From positions 1 to 23,950 of the forward strand of contig CAYJLW010000064.1 of NCBI GenBank assembly GCA_964370965.1: a stretch of DNA of 23,950 bases, given 5' to 3'. The position numbers and the translations under genes are program-made. Positions 14,327 through 21,860 of this stretch are shown here, piece by piece (within the stretch, counting starts at the first letter, position 1; the number at the start of each line of letters is the position of its first letter). The stretch is from CAYJLW01 sp964370965. GTDB lineage: Bacteria > Actinomycetota > Acidimicrobiia > UBA2766. The notes below the pieces were generated by a model. The model was not told the origin of the DNA, searched no databases, and was given only the letters and a program-made list of their open reading frames with translations.

Positions 14327-15808
14327 TCACTGCACGAGCTCCTCGACGAAGCGCTCCAACTGGCGGAGGTTGCGGACCTCGAAGACGCCGTCGCAGTGGG
14401 CCCCGTACTCCGAGACGATCGAGTCGCCCGTGTCCCAGTACGACGTGGGTTCCGGGTTCAGCCAGTACAGATGGCGGGCGCGGGCCTTGACGTCCTTGAG
14501 CACCTCGGCGTGGGACTGGTGGTAGTTGTTGCGGGCGTCCCCGGTCACGATCACCGACGACTTCCCGGTGATCGTCTCCCCCCAGCGCTCGTCGAACATC
14601 GCCAGGGCGTGACCGTAGTCGGAGTGGCCGTCGATCCAGACGACCTTCGCCTCCGTGTTCACCCGCACGAGCGCCTCCCCGAGGTCCTCGGTCTGGAAGA
14701 AGCCCGTGACCTCGTCGACGTCGTCGATGAACACGAAGCTGCGCACCTTCGAGAACTGCGACTGCATCGCGTAGACGAGTTGCATCGTGAAGCGGGCGAA
14801 GCTGGACACCGACCCCGAGATGTCGCAGACGAGAAAGATCTCCGGCTTGTGGGGCCGCGGGTGACGGAACTGCGGCTCCAGGGGCACGCCCCCGGAGGAG
14901 AGCGACTCGCGCATCGTGCGGCGCACGTCGAGGCGGCCCCGGCGGAGATGCCGGCGCCGGCGGGCGAGCTTGGCGGCGAGGCGCCGGGCGAGGGGCTGGA
15001 TGGCCCGGCGCATGCGTTTCATCTCCTCGGAGGTGGCCTGCATGAAGTCCACCTCTTCGAGCAGCGGCTTTCGCAGCGTCTTCGCCATGGCCTCCGCTCC
15101 CCGGTCGTCCACGAGGCGGCGGCGGATGTCGGACTTCACCTCCTCCCGGAAGGCGTCCATTCGGGCCTGGATCTCGTCGCGCAGGAGCCGTTCCTGGAGC
15201 GGCGTGAGCTCGGCCTCACCCTCGCCCTCGCGGCGGCGTCGTTCCTCGCGCAGCACGCGTTCCAGGAGGGCGTCGAGGGCGACGGCGCGCAACGTCCGGA
15301 AGAGGTAGTAGGTGCCCCCCACGGGCCGGCCGGGCTCCATGCCGGCGTGACGGTCGACGGCCATGCGCGCCAGGGCGCGGAGCTCGGTGTCGTCGCCCCG
15401 CCGGAGCGCCTCGAAGAGCGCCTGCACGAGGTCCTCTATGTCGGCGTCGCCGCCCGGGCCTCCGGGGGGAGCGCCGGCCATGAGCTCCCCGAGCTCGCCG
15501 GGGGGCGTCTCCTCGCCTTCTCGCATCGACCGGCCGGGCGCCATGGCGAAGAACACCTCGAAGGCCGTCTCGAAGGCCGTCCAGTGCGCATGGTTCTTCA
15601 CGAGTGTGGCCCCGAGAGCGGCCTTGAAGGCGCTGCGGTCGAGGAACGGGATGTGTTCGAGGGCGCGGAGGCCGTCGAGCGCCTCGGCGACCGACACCGG
15701 TATGCCCACCGTGCGGAGCTCGTCGACGAAGCCCAGCAGGAAGTCGCGGGTGCCGCCGGCGGCGGTCGCCAGGGCGACGGCCGGCGACGGCTCCGCGGCG
15801 TCGCTCAC
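14327..15808 (-). CDS. CoxE-like protein with C-terminal von Willebrand A domain
   Basis: The 493-residue product has a helical, charged N-terminal and middle part and a C-terminal VWA domain. Its MIDAS motif is CDISGSVS (Asp329, Ser331, Ser333), followed by FIDDVDEV and VIVTGDARNNY. Such proteins pair with MoxR ATPases to insert metals or remodel complexes; in carbon-monoxide dehydrogenase clusters CoxD/CoxE do this for the Mo-Cu site. The GTG at 15808 overlaps the MoxR stop (GTGA). Longer in-frame readings to 16384 run through the MoxR gene in the wrong frame and are rejected. No Cox structural genes are nearby, so the client is unknown. Confidence 0.88.
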   Translation of the reverse strand: MSDAAEPSPAVALATAAGGTRDFLLGFVDELRTVGIPVSVAEALDGLRALEHIPFLDRSAFKAALGATLVKNHAHWTAFETAFEVFFAMAPGRSMREGEETPPGELGELMAGAPPGGPGGDADIEDLVQALFEALRRGDDTELRALARMAVDRHAGMEPGRPVGGTYYLFRTLRAVALDALLERVLREERRRREGEGEAELTPLQERLLRDEIQARMDAFREEVKSDIRRRLVDDRGAEAMAKTLRKPLLEEVDFMQATSEEMKRMRRAIQPLARRLAAKLARRRRHLRRGRLDVRRTMRESLSSGGVPLEPQFRHPRPHKPEIFLVCDISGSVSSFARFTMQLVYAMQSQFSKVRSFVFIDDVDEVTGFFQTEDLGEALVRVNTEAKVVWIDGHSDYGHALAMFDERWGETITGKSSVIVTGDARNNYHQSHAEVLKDVKARARHLYWLNPEPTSYWDTGDSIVSEYGAHCDGVFEVRNLRQLERFVEELVQ

Positions 15809-16707
15809 GCTTCGAGGTCCTTGGCGACGTCGATCTCCTTGGCGACCTTCTCGATGTCGCTCTGGTGCTTCAGCAGGACGTTGAGGGTGGCCACGGCCGT
15901 GGCCTCGTCGATGCGGCTCACGCCCAGCAGAAGGAGCGTGCGCGCCCAGTCCAGGGTCTCGGAGATCGAGGGGGCCTTCTTCAGGTCGAGGGAGCGGATG
16001 CTGCGCACCACCCGGGTGATCTGCTCTGCGAGGACCTCGGTGACGCCCGGCACCCGCGCCCGCACGATCTCCTGCTCGCGCTCCAGGTCCGGGTAGTCGA
16101 CGAAGAGGTAGAGGCAGCGCCGCTTCAACGCCTCGGAGAGCTCTCGGGTGTTGTTCGACGTGAGGATGACGGTGGGCGTGCTCGCCGCCCGCAGCGTGCC
16201 CAGCTCGGGGACGGACACCTGGAAGTCCGACAGCACCTCGAGCAGGAGGGCCTCCGTCTCCACCTCGACCCGGTCGACCTCGTCGACGAGGAGCACGACG
16301 GGCTCCGGGGAGCGGATCGCCGCCAGCAGCGGCCGGGTGAGGAGGAAGGGCTCGGAGAAGATCGACTCCTCGATCTCGTCCCAACCGTGGTCATGGCTCT
16401 GGTCGGCCTGGATGCGCAGGAGCTGCTTCTTGTAGTTCCACTCGTAGAGGGCCTTCGCCTCGTCGAGACCCTCGTAGCACTGCAGGCGGATGAGCTCGCG
16501 CCCGGACGCCTGCGAGATCGACTTCGCCAACTCGGTCTTGCCCACCCCGGCGGGGCCCTCGACGAGCACGGGCTTGCCGAGGCGGTCGGCGAGGTAGGTG
16601 ACGCCGGCGATGGCGTCGTCGGTAACGTACCCGGTGGCGGCGAGGCGCCCCTTCACGTCGTCGAGGTCGGTCCAGATGGTCGCGGCAGTGCGGGCGGTGT
16701 CGTCCAT
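15805..16707 (-). CDS. MoxR-type AAA+ ATPase
   Basis: The 300-residue product has Walker A GPAGVGKT (51-58), Walker B VVLLVDEVD (137-145), the sensor TSNNTRELSEALKRRCL and the C-terminal lid, all typical of the MoxR group. It begins a two-gene unit with the CoxE-like VWA protein (4-nt overlap), which is the normal chaperone-pair arrangement. It starts 42 bp after the proA-like stop on the same strand and may be cotranscribed from obgE. No clear Shine-Dalgarno is visible before the ATG. Confidence 0.92.
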   Translation of the reverse strand: MDDTARTAATIWTDLDDVKGRLAATGYVTDDAIAGVTYLADRLGKPVLVEGPAGVGKTELAKSISQASGRELIRLQCYEGLDEAKALYEWNYKKQLLRIQADQSHDHGWDEIEESIFSEPFLLTRPLLAAIRSPEPVVLLVDEVDRVEVETEALLLEVLSDFQVSVPELGTLRAASTPTVILTSNNTRELSEALKRRCLYLFVDYPDLEREQEIVRARVPGVTEVLAEQITRVVRSIRSLDLKKAPSISETLDWARTLLLLGVSRIDEATAVATLNVLLKHQSDIEKVAKEIDVAKDLEA

Positions 16708-16749
16708 GAGACCGCCCAGCCTACCCCCGCGGACTTGGGGCCCCCTCGC

Positions 16750-17595
16750 TCAGTCCAGGATTCGGGTCTGGCCGTTGCCCTCGTAGAGCCAACGGGTGCG
16801 CGTGTAGCCCGCCACCTGGCGCTCCCTGGTCTCGTCGGCGGCGAAGGCGGGAGAGCAGTTCAGGACGACGGCGGCGGCGTCCACCTTGCGCTGGAACTCC
16901 CGGGCGGTGCCCAGGCTGTCGGTGAGGATTGCGTCCCGCGTCCCGGCCGAGAGGCGGTCGACGGTCTCGATCGCCTCATAGGACGACCCCACGGACCACA
17001 CGTCCGGGTCCAGGTCCAGCGTCTTGAGCGCGGAGAGGACGTCGTCGGTCGCCTGGCGGTCGAAACCCGAGTGGAACAGCAGGGAGTCCGCCGCCCCCGT
17101 CGCCACGGCGTTCACGACGACGTACGTGGCCATGTGCGCATCGGCGTCCTTGTCGACGTAGACGTGGTGGCCGGACCCGACCCGCTCGGCGAGAGCGGCC
17201 GTGCCGTCCGCGGCCACGACGGCATCGAGGTCCCCCCCGGGCAGCTCAGCAGCGCCCACGACGGCGTCCACGGGCAGGGCGGCCGCCCCCAGAGCGCTGC
17301 GGGCGTCGGTGTCCTGGTAGCCCCGGGCCACGACGGCGTTGCCCGCCCACAGGCACGCGGCGACGAGCTCGGCTGTGGGCGCCTCGAGGCCGACCACGCC
17401 CAGCGGGGCGGTCACCTCTGTGACGTGCACTCCGTTGCGGAGGGCGAAACCGGTGAGGACCCGACCCACGGGGTCGTCGTCGAGATCCAGGTCAGGGCAG
17501 AGCGTGCGGACGGCCGCTGCGCGCACCTCGGCCGTGACGGTGGCGAGGTAGCGGGCCGCGAGACGCACCGTCGGAGGCACCGTGGGCTGGGTCAC
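16750..17595 (-). CDS. Short, degenerate ProA-like protein (glutamate-5-semialdehyde dehydrogenase homologue)
   Basis: It sits where proA is expected, directly after proB with a GTGA overlap. The 281-residue product keeps recognisable ProA blocks: AACLWAGNAVVARG (79-92), GHHVYVDKDADAHMA (142-156) and RKVDAAAVVLNCSPAF (236-251). Normal ProA is about 415 residues. The N-terminal part is shortened. The catalytic Cys segment (NAKTQRPxxxCNAxETLL in the family) is replaced by NAVATGAADSLLFH (162-175) with no Cys, and the GLGAEIGIST block near the C-terminus is gone. The reading frame is open and codon use is normal, so it looks maintained rather than decaying. It probably lacks reductase activity. 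Confidence 0.75.
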   Translation of the reverse strand: MTQPTVPPTVRLAARYLATVTAEVRAAAVRTLCPDLDLDDDPVGRVLTGFALRNGVHVTEVTAPLGVVGLEAPTAELVAACLWAGNAVVARGYQDTDARSALGAAALPVDAVVGAAELPGGDLDAVVAADGTAALAERVGSGHHVYVDKDADAHMATYVVVNAVATGAADSLLFHSGFDRQATDDVLSALKTLDLDPDVWSVGSSYEAIETVDRLSAGTRDAILTDSLGTAREFQRKVDAAAVVLNCSPAFAADETRERQVAGYTRTRWLYEGNGQTRILD

Positions 17596-18683
17596 GCCAA
17601 CACCACCAGGTCGTCGCGGTGCACGACCACCGGCGCCTCCCGCTCCCCGCGGACGGCATCGAGCTCACGCGAGTCGAGGCGGGCGAGGCCCTTGGCGACG
17701 AGGCCGCCGGCGCGGTCACAGATCTCCACCGCGTCCCCGGAACGGAACGGTCCCTCGTGGGCGGCGACACCCACGGCCAGGAGCGACCCGCCGGCCCTTG
17801 TGAGGGCCGCCACGGCCCCCTCGTCCACGAACACCCTCCCGGTGGCACCGAGGGCAAAGGCGATCCAGAGCTTGCGGGCCGGGAGACGCTGGTTGCGGGG
17901 GCGCACGACCGTCCCCGGCCTGCCCCCCCCGACGACTTCGGCGAGCACGCCCGGACGGCGGGCATCGGCGATCACGGTGGTGACACCCGACCAGCTCGCC
18001 ATCTTCGCGGCAGCGAGCTTGGAGGCCATCCCGCCCGAGCCCAACGGGCCGGGGGTGCCCGCCACCCTCTCCAGCTCCTCGTCGACGCCCTGCACCTCCG
18101 CGATGAGCTCGGCCTCCTCGGAGAAGCGGGGATCGGCGGTGAAGAGGCCGGGCTGGTCGGTGAGGAGCACGAGGACGTCAGCCGCGATCATGTGGGCCAC
18201 GAGGGCGGCGAGGCGGTCGTTGTCACCGAAGCGGATCTCGTCGTCGGCGACGGTGTCGTTCTCGTTCACGACGGGCACGACGCCGATGTCGAGGAGCCGG
18301 CGCAGCGTCGTGCGGGCGTGGAGGTACTGCGAGCGCTCCTCGAAGTCGAAGTGGGTGAGGAGCACCTGACCCACGTTGACGCCGTGGGTGCCGAACGCCT
18401 CGCGGTAGGTCTGCATGAGCGACACCTGGCCCACCGCCGCCACCGCCTGCAGGAGCGTGACGTCGGCGGGGCGGCCGCCGTAGCCCAGCTCCGGCAGCCC
18501 GGCGGCGATCGCGCCACTCGTGACGAGGACGACGCGTCCGCCCCCGGCGCGCACGCCGGCGAGGTCCCCGGCGAGGCGCTCGACGACGTCTTGCTGGAGG
18601 GCGCCGTCGTCGCCCGCGATCGAGCTCGTCCCGACCTTGACCACGACGGTGGGGCTGGCGGGCAGAGTGAGTGTCTCGGTCAT
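17592..18683 (-). CDS. proB: Glutamate 5-kinase
   Basis: ProB phosphorylates glutamate to gamma-glutamyl phosphate, the first step of proline synthesis. The 363-residue product has VVVKVGTSS (13-21), TSGAIAAG, VPVVNENDTV, GDNDRLAALVA, LTDQPGLFTADPR and GSGGMASKLAAAKMA in order, then a C-terminal PUA domain (about 275-363). Proline feedback inhibition is usual for this family. It overlaps obgE by 4 nt upstream and the proA-like gene by 4 nt downstream, so it is translationally coupled on both sides. Confidence 0.97.
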   Translation of the reverse strand: MTETLTLPASPTVVVKVGTSSIAGDDGALQQDVVERLAGDLAGVRAGGGRVVLVTSGAIAAGLPELGYGGRPADVTLLQAVAAVGQVSLMQTYREAFGTHGVNVGQVLLTHFDFEERSQYLHARTTLRRLLDIGVVPVVNENDTVADDEIRFGDNDRLAALVAHMIAADVLVLLTDQPGLFTADPRFSEEAELIAEVQGVDEELERVAGTPGPLGSGGMASKLAAAKMASWSGVTTVIADARRPGVLAEVVGGGRPGTVVRPRNQRLPARKLWIAFALGATGRVFVDEGAVAALTRAGGSLLAVGVAAHEGPFRSGDAVEICDRAGGLVAKGLARLDSRELDAVRGEREAPVVVHRDDLVVLA

Positions 18684-20056
18684 GCTCCCTTGCGCCTCCT
18701 CTCCCCCCGCCTGCGGCCGCCTCCGGCGAGACGGCGCTGCGACCCCGGTCCACCGGCGGCCCCGCCGGGCTCGCTCCCCTCGGACCCCTCGGACCCCGCT
18801 CCCCCCGCCGACCCCTCGGACTCGTAGTCGAAAACGAGCTCACCGATGCGGACCTCGTCCCCCGACCGGCAGCCGGCGGCAACGAGGGCGTCGTCGACGC
18901 CGAGACGGCGGAGACGCTGTTGCACGTAGGCGAGGGCCTCGGGGTTCGTGAGGTCGGCCACGGCCACGGCACGCTGGGCGGCGTCGCCCTGGACGACCCA
19001 GGCGTGACCGTGGCGGGACACGGTGACCCCGGCAAGGCGCGGGCGGTGCACGACGAAGCCGGCGGCCTCGGGCTCGCAACGGCGGGCGTCGTCGACGAGG
19101 CGGGCGAGAGCGCCCATGAGCTCGGGGACCCCTGCGCGGCTGGCCCCGGACACGAGGTGCGCCCCCGGGAACGCCTCCCGGAGGGCGGCGGCGTCCTCGG
19201 CGGTCACGGCGTCCATCTTGTTCACGGCCGCGACGCGCGGGCGGTCGAGGAGTTCGGGACGGAAGCGGCAGAGCTCCTCGAGGAGGACGGCCTCCTGTTC
19301 GGACGCCGACGCCTCGGGCGAGAGCGGGTCGAGGAGGAGCAACAGGACACGGGCCCGCTCCACGTGGCGGAGGAACTGGTGGCCGAGCCCGCGCCCCTCG
19401 GCGGCTCCCTGTATGAGGCCGGGGATGTCGGCGACGACGACCTCGGTGTCCCCCACGGTGGCGACACCCAGGTTCGGGGTCAGCGTCGTGAACGGGTAGT
19501 CGGCGATCTTGGGTCGGGCCGCCGACACGACGCTGATGAGCGTCGACTTGCCGGCGTTCGGGAAGCCCACGAGGGCGACGTCGGCCATGAGGCGGAGCTC
19601 GAGGCGGAGCCAGCGCTCCTCACCGAACTCGCCCTGCTCGGCGAAGCCGGGCGCCCGGCGGGCACGGGACACGAAGCGGGCATTGCCGCGGCCTCCGCGG
19701 CCGCCGCCGGCGACCACGACACGGTCGCCGGGGCGCACGAGGTCGGCGACGAGGTCCCCGTCGAGCGTGCGCAACGTGGTCCCGGGCGGAACGCGGACCG
19801 CCAGATCGTCCCCCCGGCGGCCGTGGCGTTGCCGGCTGCTTCCGTGCGTGCCGGACTCGGCGCGGAAGTGGATCTCCTTCGTGAAGCGCACGAGCGTGGC
19901 CACGCTCGGGTCGGCGACGACCAGGACGTCGCCGCCCCTGCCGCCGTCGCCGCCGTCGGGGCCGCCGTGCGCCTTGTGCGCCTCCTTGTGGAACGAGGCG
20001 CACCCGGCACCACCGTTGCCGCCCTGAGCACAGATCTGCGCCGCGTCCACGAACAT
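18680..20056 (-). CDS. obgE: GTPase ObgE/CgtA
   Basis: ObgE is an essential GTPase of 50S maturation and stress control. The 458-residue product has the Gly-rich Obg fold (about 1-158, GGNGGAGC, GGRGGRGNARF), a G domain with G1 GFPNAGKST (164-172), switch I TTLTPNLG, G3 DIPGL (210-214) and G4 NKMD (279-282), and the actinobacterial OCT domain (about 333-411). A tail after about 412 is low-complexity (GSEGSEGSE) and basic at its end (RRRGERRRKGA). Its usual upstream neighbour rpmA is separated here by two inserted genes. No good Shine-Dalgarno precedes the ATG. Confidence 0.97.
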   Translation of the reverse strand: MFVDAAQICAQGGNGGAGCASFHKEAHKAHGGPDGGDGGRGGDVLVVADPSVATLVRFTKEIHFRAESGTHGSSRQRHGRRGDDLAVRVPPGTTLRTLDGDLVADLVRPGDRVVVAGGGRGGRGNARFVSRARRAPGFAEQGEFGEERWLRLELRLMADVALVGFPNAGKSTLISVVSAARPKIADYPFTTLTPNLGVATVGDTEVVVADIPGLIQGAAEGRGLGHQFLRHVERARVLLLLLDPLSPEASASEQEAVLLEELCRFRPELLDRPRVAAVNKMDAVTAEDAAALREAFPGAHLVSGASRAGVPELMGALARLVDDARRCEPEAAGFVVHRPRLAGVTVSRHGHAWVVQGDAAQRAVAVADLTNPEALAYVQQRLRRLGVDDALVAAGCRSGDEVRIGELVFDYESEGSAGGAGSEGSEGSEPGGAAGGPGSQRRLAGGGRRRGERRRKGA

Positions 20057-20170
20057 CGGCCAAGGATACGGGGACGGGGCTCGCCCGCGGTCGGCGTCGT
20101 GGGCGGTGCCGTGGCGGAGGCCGTCGTGGCGGCCGGGAAGACCGGTGTGCGCGCCCGGGCCCCGGCGGCT

Positions 20171-20437
20171 TCACTCCGAGCGCTCGGGGGCGACCCCGCA
20201 GCGAGCGCGGAGCGCCTCGATCCAGAGCGGCAGCAGGCGCGACGTGCCGAACATCTCGTGGCGGGCGCACAGGTGGAGAACCCGCCCGGCGAGGGCACCG
20301 TGAGGATCGGAGCGGACGGCGCGGAGCAGGGGACGCCAGTCCTCGACGGTACCCCGGTCCAGGATGTCGTCCAGGGCCGCGAGCGGAAGCTCTTGCACGG
20401 GTGTGTCCGGGGCCACGTCGAGGTGGCGGTGGTGCAT
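20171..20437 (-). CDS. Small protein, probable partner of the AbiEii-like nucleotidyltransferase
   Basis: The 88-residue product starts MHHRHLDVAPDTPV and continues with DILDRGTVEDWRPLLRAV, DPHGALAGRVLHLC and HEMFGTSRLLPLWIEAL. I recall similar small proteins beside AbiEii-type genes in actinobacteria, but cannot name a family. It is predicted helical, with no visible winged-helix, so it does not look like the usual AbiEi antitoxin. The ATG lies one base after the upstream stop (TGACATG), so it is translationally coupled to the nucleotidyltransferase. The 114-bp spacer to obgE holds no feature I can support beyond a weak GGCCG/CGGCC stem. Confidence 0.72.
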   Translation of the reverse strand: MHHRHLDVAPDTPVQELPLAALDDILDRGTVEDWRPLLRAVRSDPHGALAGRVLHLCARHEMFGTSRLLPLWIEALRARCGVAPERSE

Positions 20438-20438
20438 G

Positions 20439-21182
20439 TCAGGCGCTCCCCTCGGCGAGCTGATCGAGGATCGCGACGGCAAGCTCGGCGCACACGCCGG
20501 CCACAGCCTCCCATGTTCGCCATCGGAGCGCGAGGTGCCGGTACACAGCGAGGTCGACGGAGTCGAGGTCGTAGGGACACGGGTCGGCAAGCTGCTTGGC
20601 GAGCTGGAGGGCAGCGCCCCCCGGGCCCGCATACACCTCTGCGTAGTAGCGATCCAGCCCGGCGCAGACGCGACCCGCCCTTTCCATGCCGATCCTCTCG
20701 GCCAGAGCCGCAACGTCGAGATGGTCCCGGGTCGCGTTGCGGACCAGGACGAGCCACGCCTTGATGCGCAGGGTCTCGTCGGGTGTAGGCAGTCGCAGCC
20801 TGCGGCCCCCGACGTCCACCTCCTCGACCTCGAGGGGACAGGAGCGCCGCAACTGACGGACGCCGGTGTCCACTCCGTCGAGGTTCCCAAGGATCTGCAG
20901 AGGCCGTTGGACCCTCGCCGTGGCCCATCCGTCCGTTGCCTCCAGGGCGTCCAGAACGTCGTCGAACCGCTCCCTCAGGTCCGCGAGAGCGTGGTCGTCG
21001 TCGAAGGAAACGCGGTGTCCCGCGTGAACAGCAGCCGCGGTACCGCCCACGAGAACCGCGTCGCCCAAGACTTCCTGGAGACGGGCGGCTGCCCTCAGGA
21101 CGTCGCCGAAGTCCTCCGGTTCCCGGTTCGGGCACACTGCGAAGACCGACTCCTCGGACGCGACCAGGGGTTCCGGGCACAA
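20439..21182 (-). CDS. AbiEii/AbiGii-type nucleotidyltransferase (type IV toxin family)
   Basis: The 247-residue product has the polymerase-beta-like motif VGGTAAAVHAGHRVSFDDD: GG (46-47), 13 residues, then Asp61 and Asp63. Downstream, IKAWLVLVRNATRDHLDVAAL supplies the family's Lys141 and R-D-x-x-D (152-156). AbiEii-family enzymes transfer nucleotides to tRNA acceptor stems or other targets and act in phage abortive infection. The start is uncertain: TTG at 21182 or GTG at 21137, the latter with GAGGAG 12 nt upstream. It lies 70 bp after rpmA and just before the small partner gene, an insertion between rpmA and obgE. Confidence 0.8.
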   Translation of the reverse strand: MCPEPLVASEESVFAVCPNREPEDFGDVLRAAARLQEVLGDAVLVGGTAAAVHAGHRVSFDDDHALADLRERFDDVLDALEATDGWATARVQRPLQILGNLDGVDTGVRQLRRSCPLEVEEVDVGGRRLRLPTPDETLRIKAWLVLVRNATRDHLDVAALAERIGMERAGRVCAGLDRYYAEVYAGPGGAALQLAKQLADPCPYDLDSVDLAVYRHLALRWRTWEAVAGVCAELAVAILDQLAEGSA

Positions 21183-21252
21183 GGTACCGGCCGCCCCGAT
21201 GCACCGCGTGCTCAGGGACGGGGAGGTGGGGATTGCGCCAACTCGCGCTAAC

Positions 21253-21504
21253 TCAGACCGCGGCGTCTACGTGGACATGCTTGCGCTGGGAGGTCGTGAA
21301 GCGCACGGTGCCGTCGACGAGGGCGAAGAGGGTGTCGTCGCCGCCGCGGGCCACGTTGGTGCCGGGGTGGTACTTGGTGCCCCGCTGGCGGACGATGATG
21401 GTGCCCGCCGTCACGGCCTGGCCGGCGTGGGCCTTGATGCCGAGGCGCTGGGCGTGGGAGTCACGACCGTTGCGGGTGGAGCCGCCGCCCTTGGTCTTGG
21501 ACAT
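21253..21504 (-). CDS. rpmA: 50S ribosomal protein bL27
   Basis: The 83-residue product MSKTKGGGSTRNGRDS...RLGIK is diagnostic of bL27, whose N-terminus reaches the peptidyl transferase centre. The TIIVRQRGTKYHPG and GRDDTLFALVDG-like blocks (here GGDDTLFALVDG) are present. Length is normal. It starts 3 bases after the rplU stop. Confidence 0.98.
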   Translation of the reverse strand: MSKTKGGGSTRNGRDSHAQRLGIKAHAGQAVTAGTIIVRQRGTKYHPGTNVARGGDDTLFALVDGTVRFTTSQRKHVHVDAAV

Positions 21505-21507
21505 GGG

Positions 21508-21819
21508 TCAGTCCTCCGGTGGGGCGCTCTGGCCGATCGACAGGATCTCGATCTCGGTCTGGTGCTGGCGGTGGCCGCGCTTCTTGCGGTACCCGGTCTT
21601 GGGCTTGTACTTGAACACGGTGAGCTTCGGGCCCTTCGTGTCGCCCACTACCCGGGCCGTGACCGTGCCGCCCGATGCGAGGAGGTCGGCGCCGTCGAAG
21701 AGCATGACGGCTCGCAACTCCACCTCGTCACCCGCGTCGCCGTGGAGGCGCTCCACGGTGAGGTGGTCGCCCTCTTTGACGCGGTACTGCTTCCCGCCGG
21801 TCCTGATGACTGCTTGCAT
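21508..21819 (-). CDS. rplU: 50S ribosomal protein bL21
   Basis: The 103-residue product starts MQAVIRTGGKQYRVKEGD, the bL21 N-terminus, and has the KYKPKTGYRKKRGHRQ signature near the C-terminus. The ATG at 21819 is chosen because the in-frame extension to 21900 is not bL21-like and overlaps the RNase gene. It lies 41 bp after the RNase E/G stop, so it is probably read through from it, the usual actinobacterial order. Confidence 0.98.
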   Translation of the reverse strand: MQAVIRTGGKQYRVKEGDHLTVERLHGDAGDEVELRAVMLFDGADLLASGGTVTARVVGDTKGPKLTVFKYKPKTGYRKKRGHRQHQTEIEILSIGQSAPPED

Positions 21820-21860
21820 GACCGCCAGAGTGTAGTGGCTGCCTCCCGCCCGGCCGGAAT

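Noticed and set aside
15809..16384. N-terminal extension of the CoxE-like gene
   Set aside because: It would read the MoxR gene out of frame and gives only Arg/Gly/Pro-rich sequence; the GTG at 15808 fits the usual 4-nt overlap.
15865..20764. Large plus-strand open frames opposite moxR, proB and obgE
   Set aside because: Antisense shadows of well-identified genes, spanning several gene boundaries.
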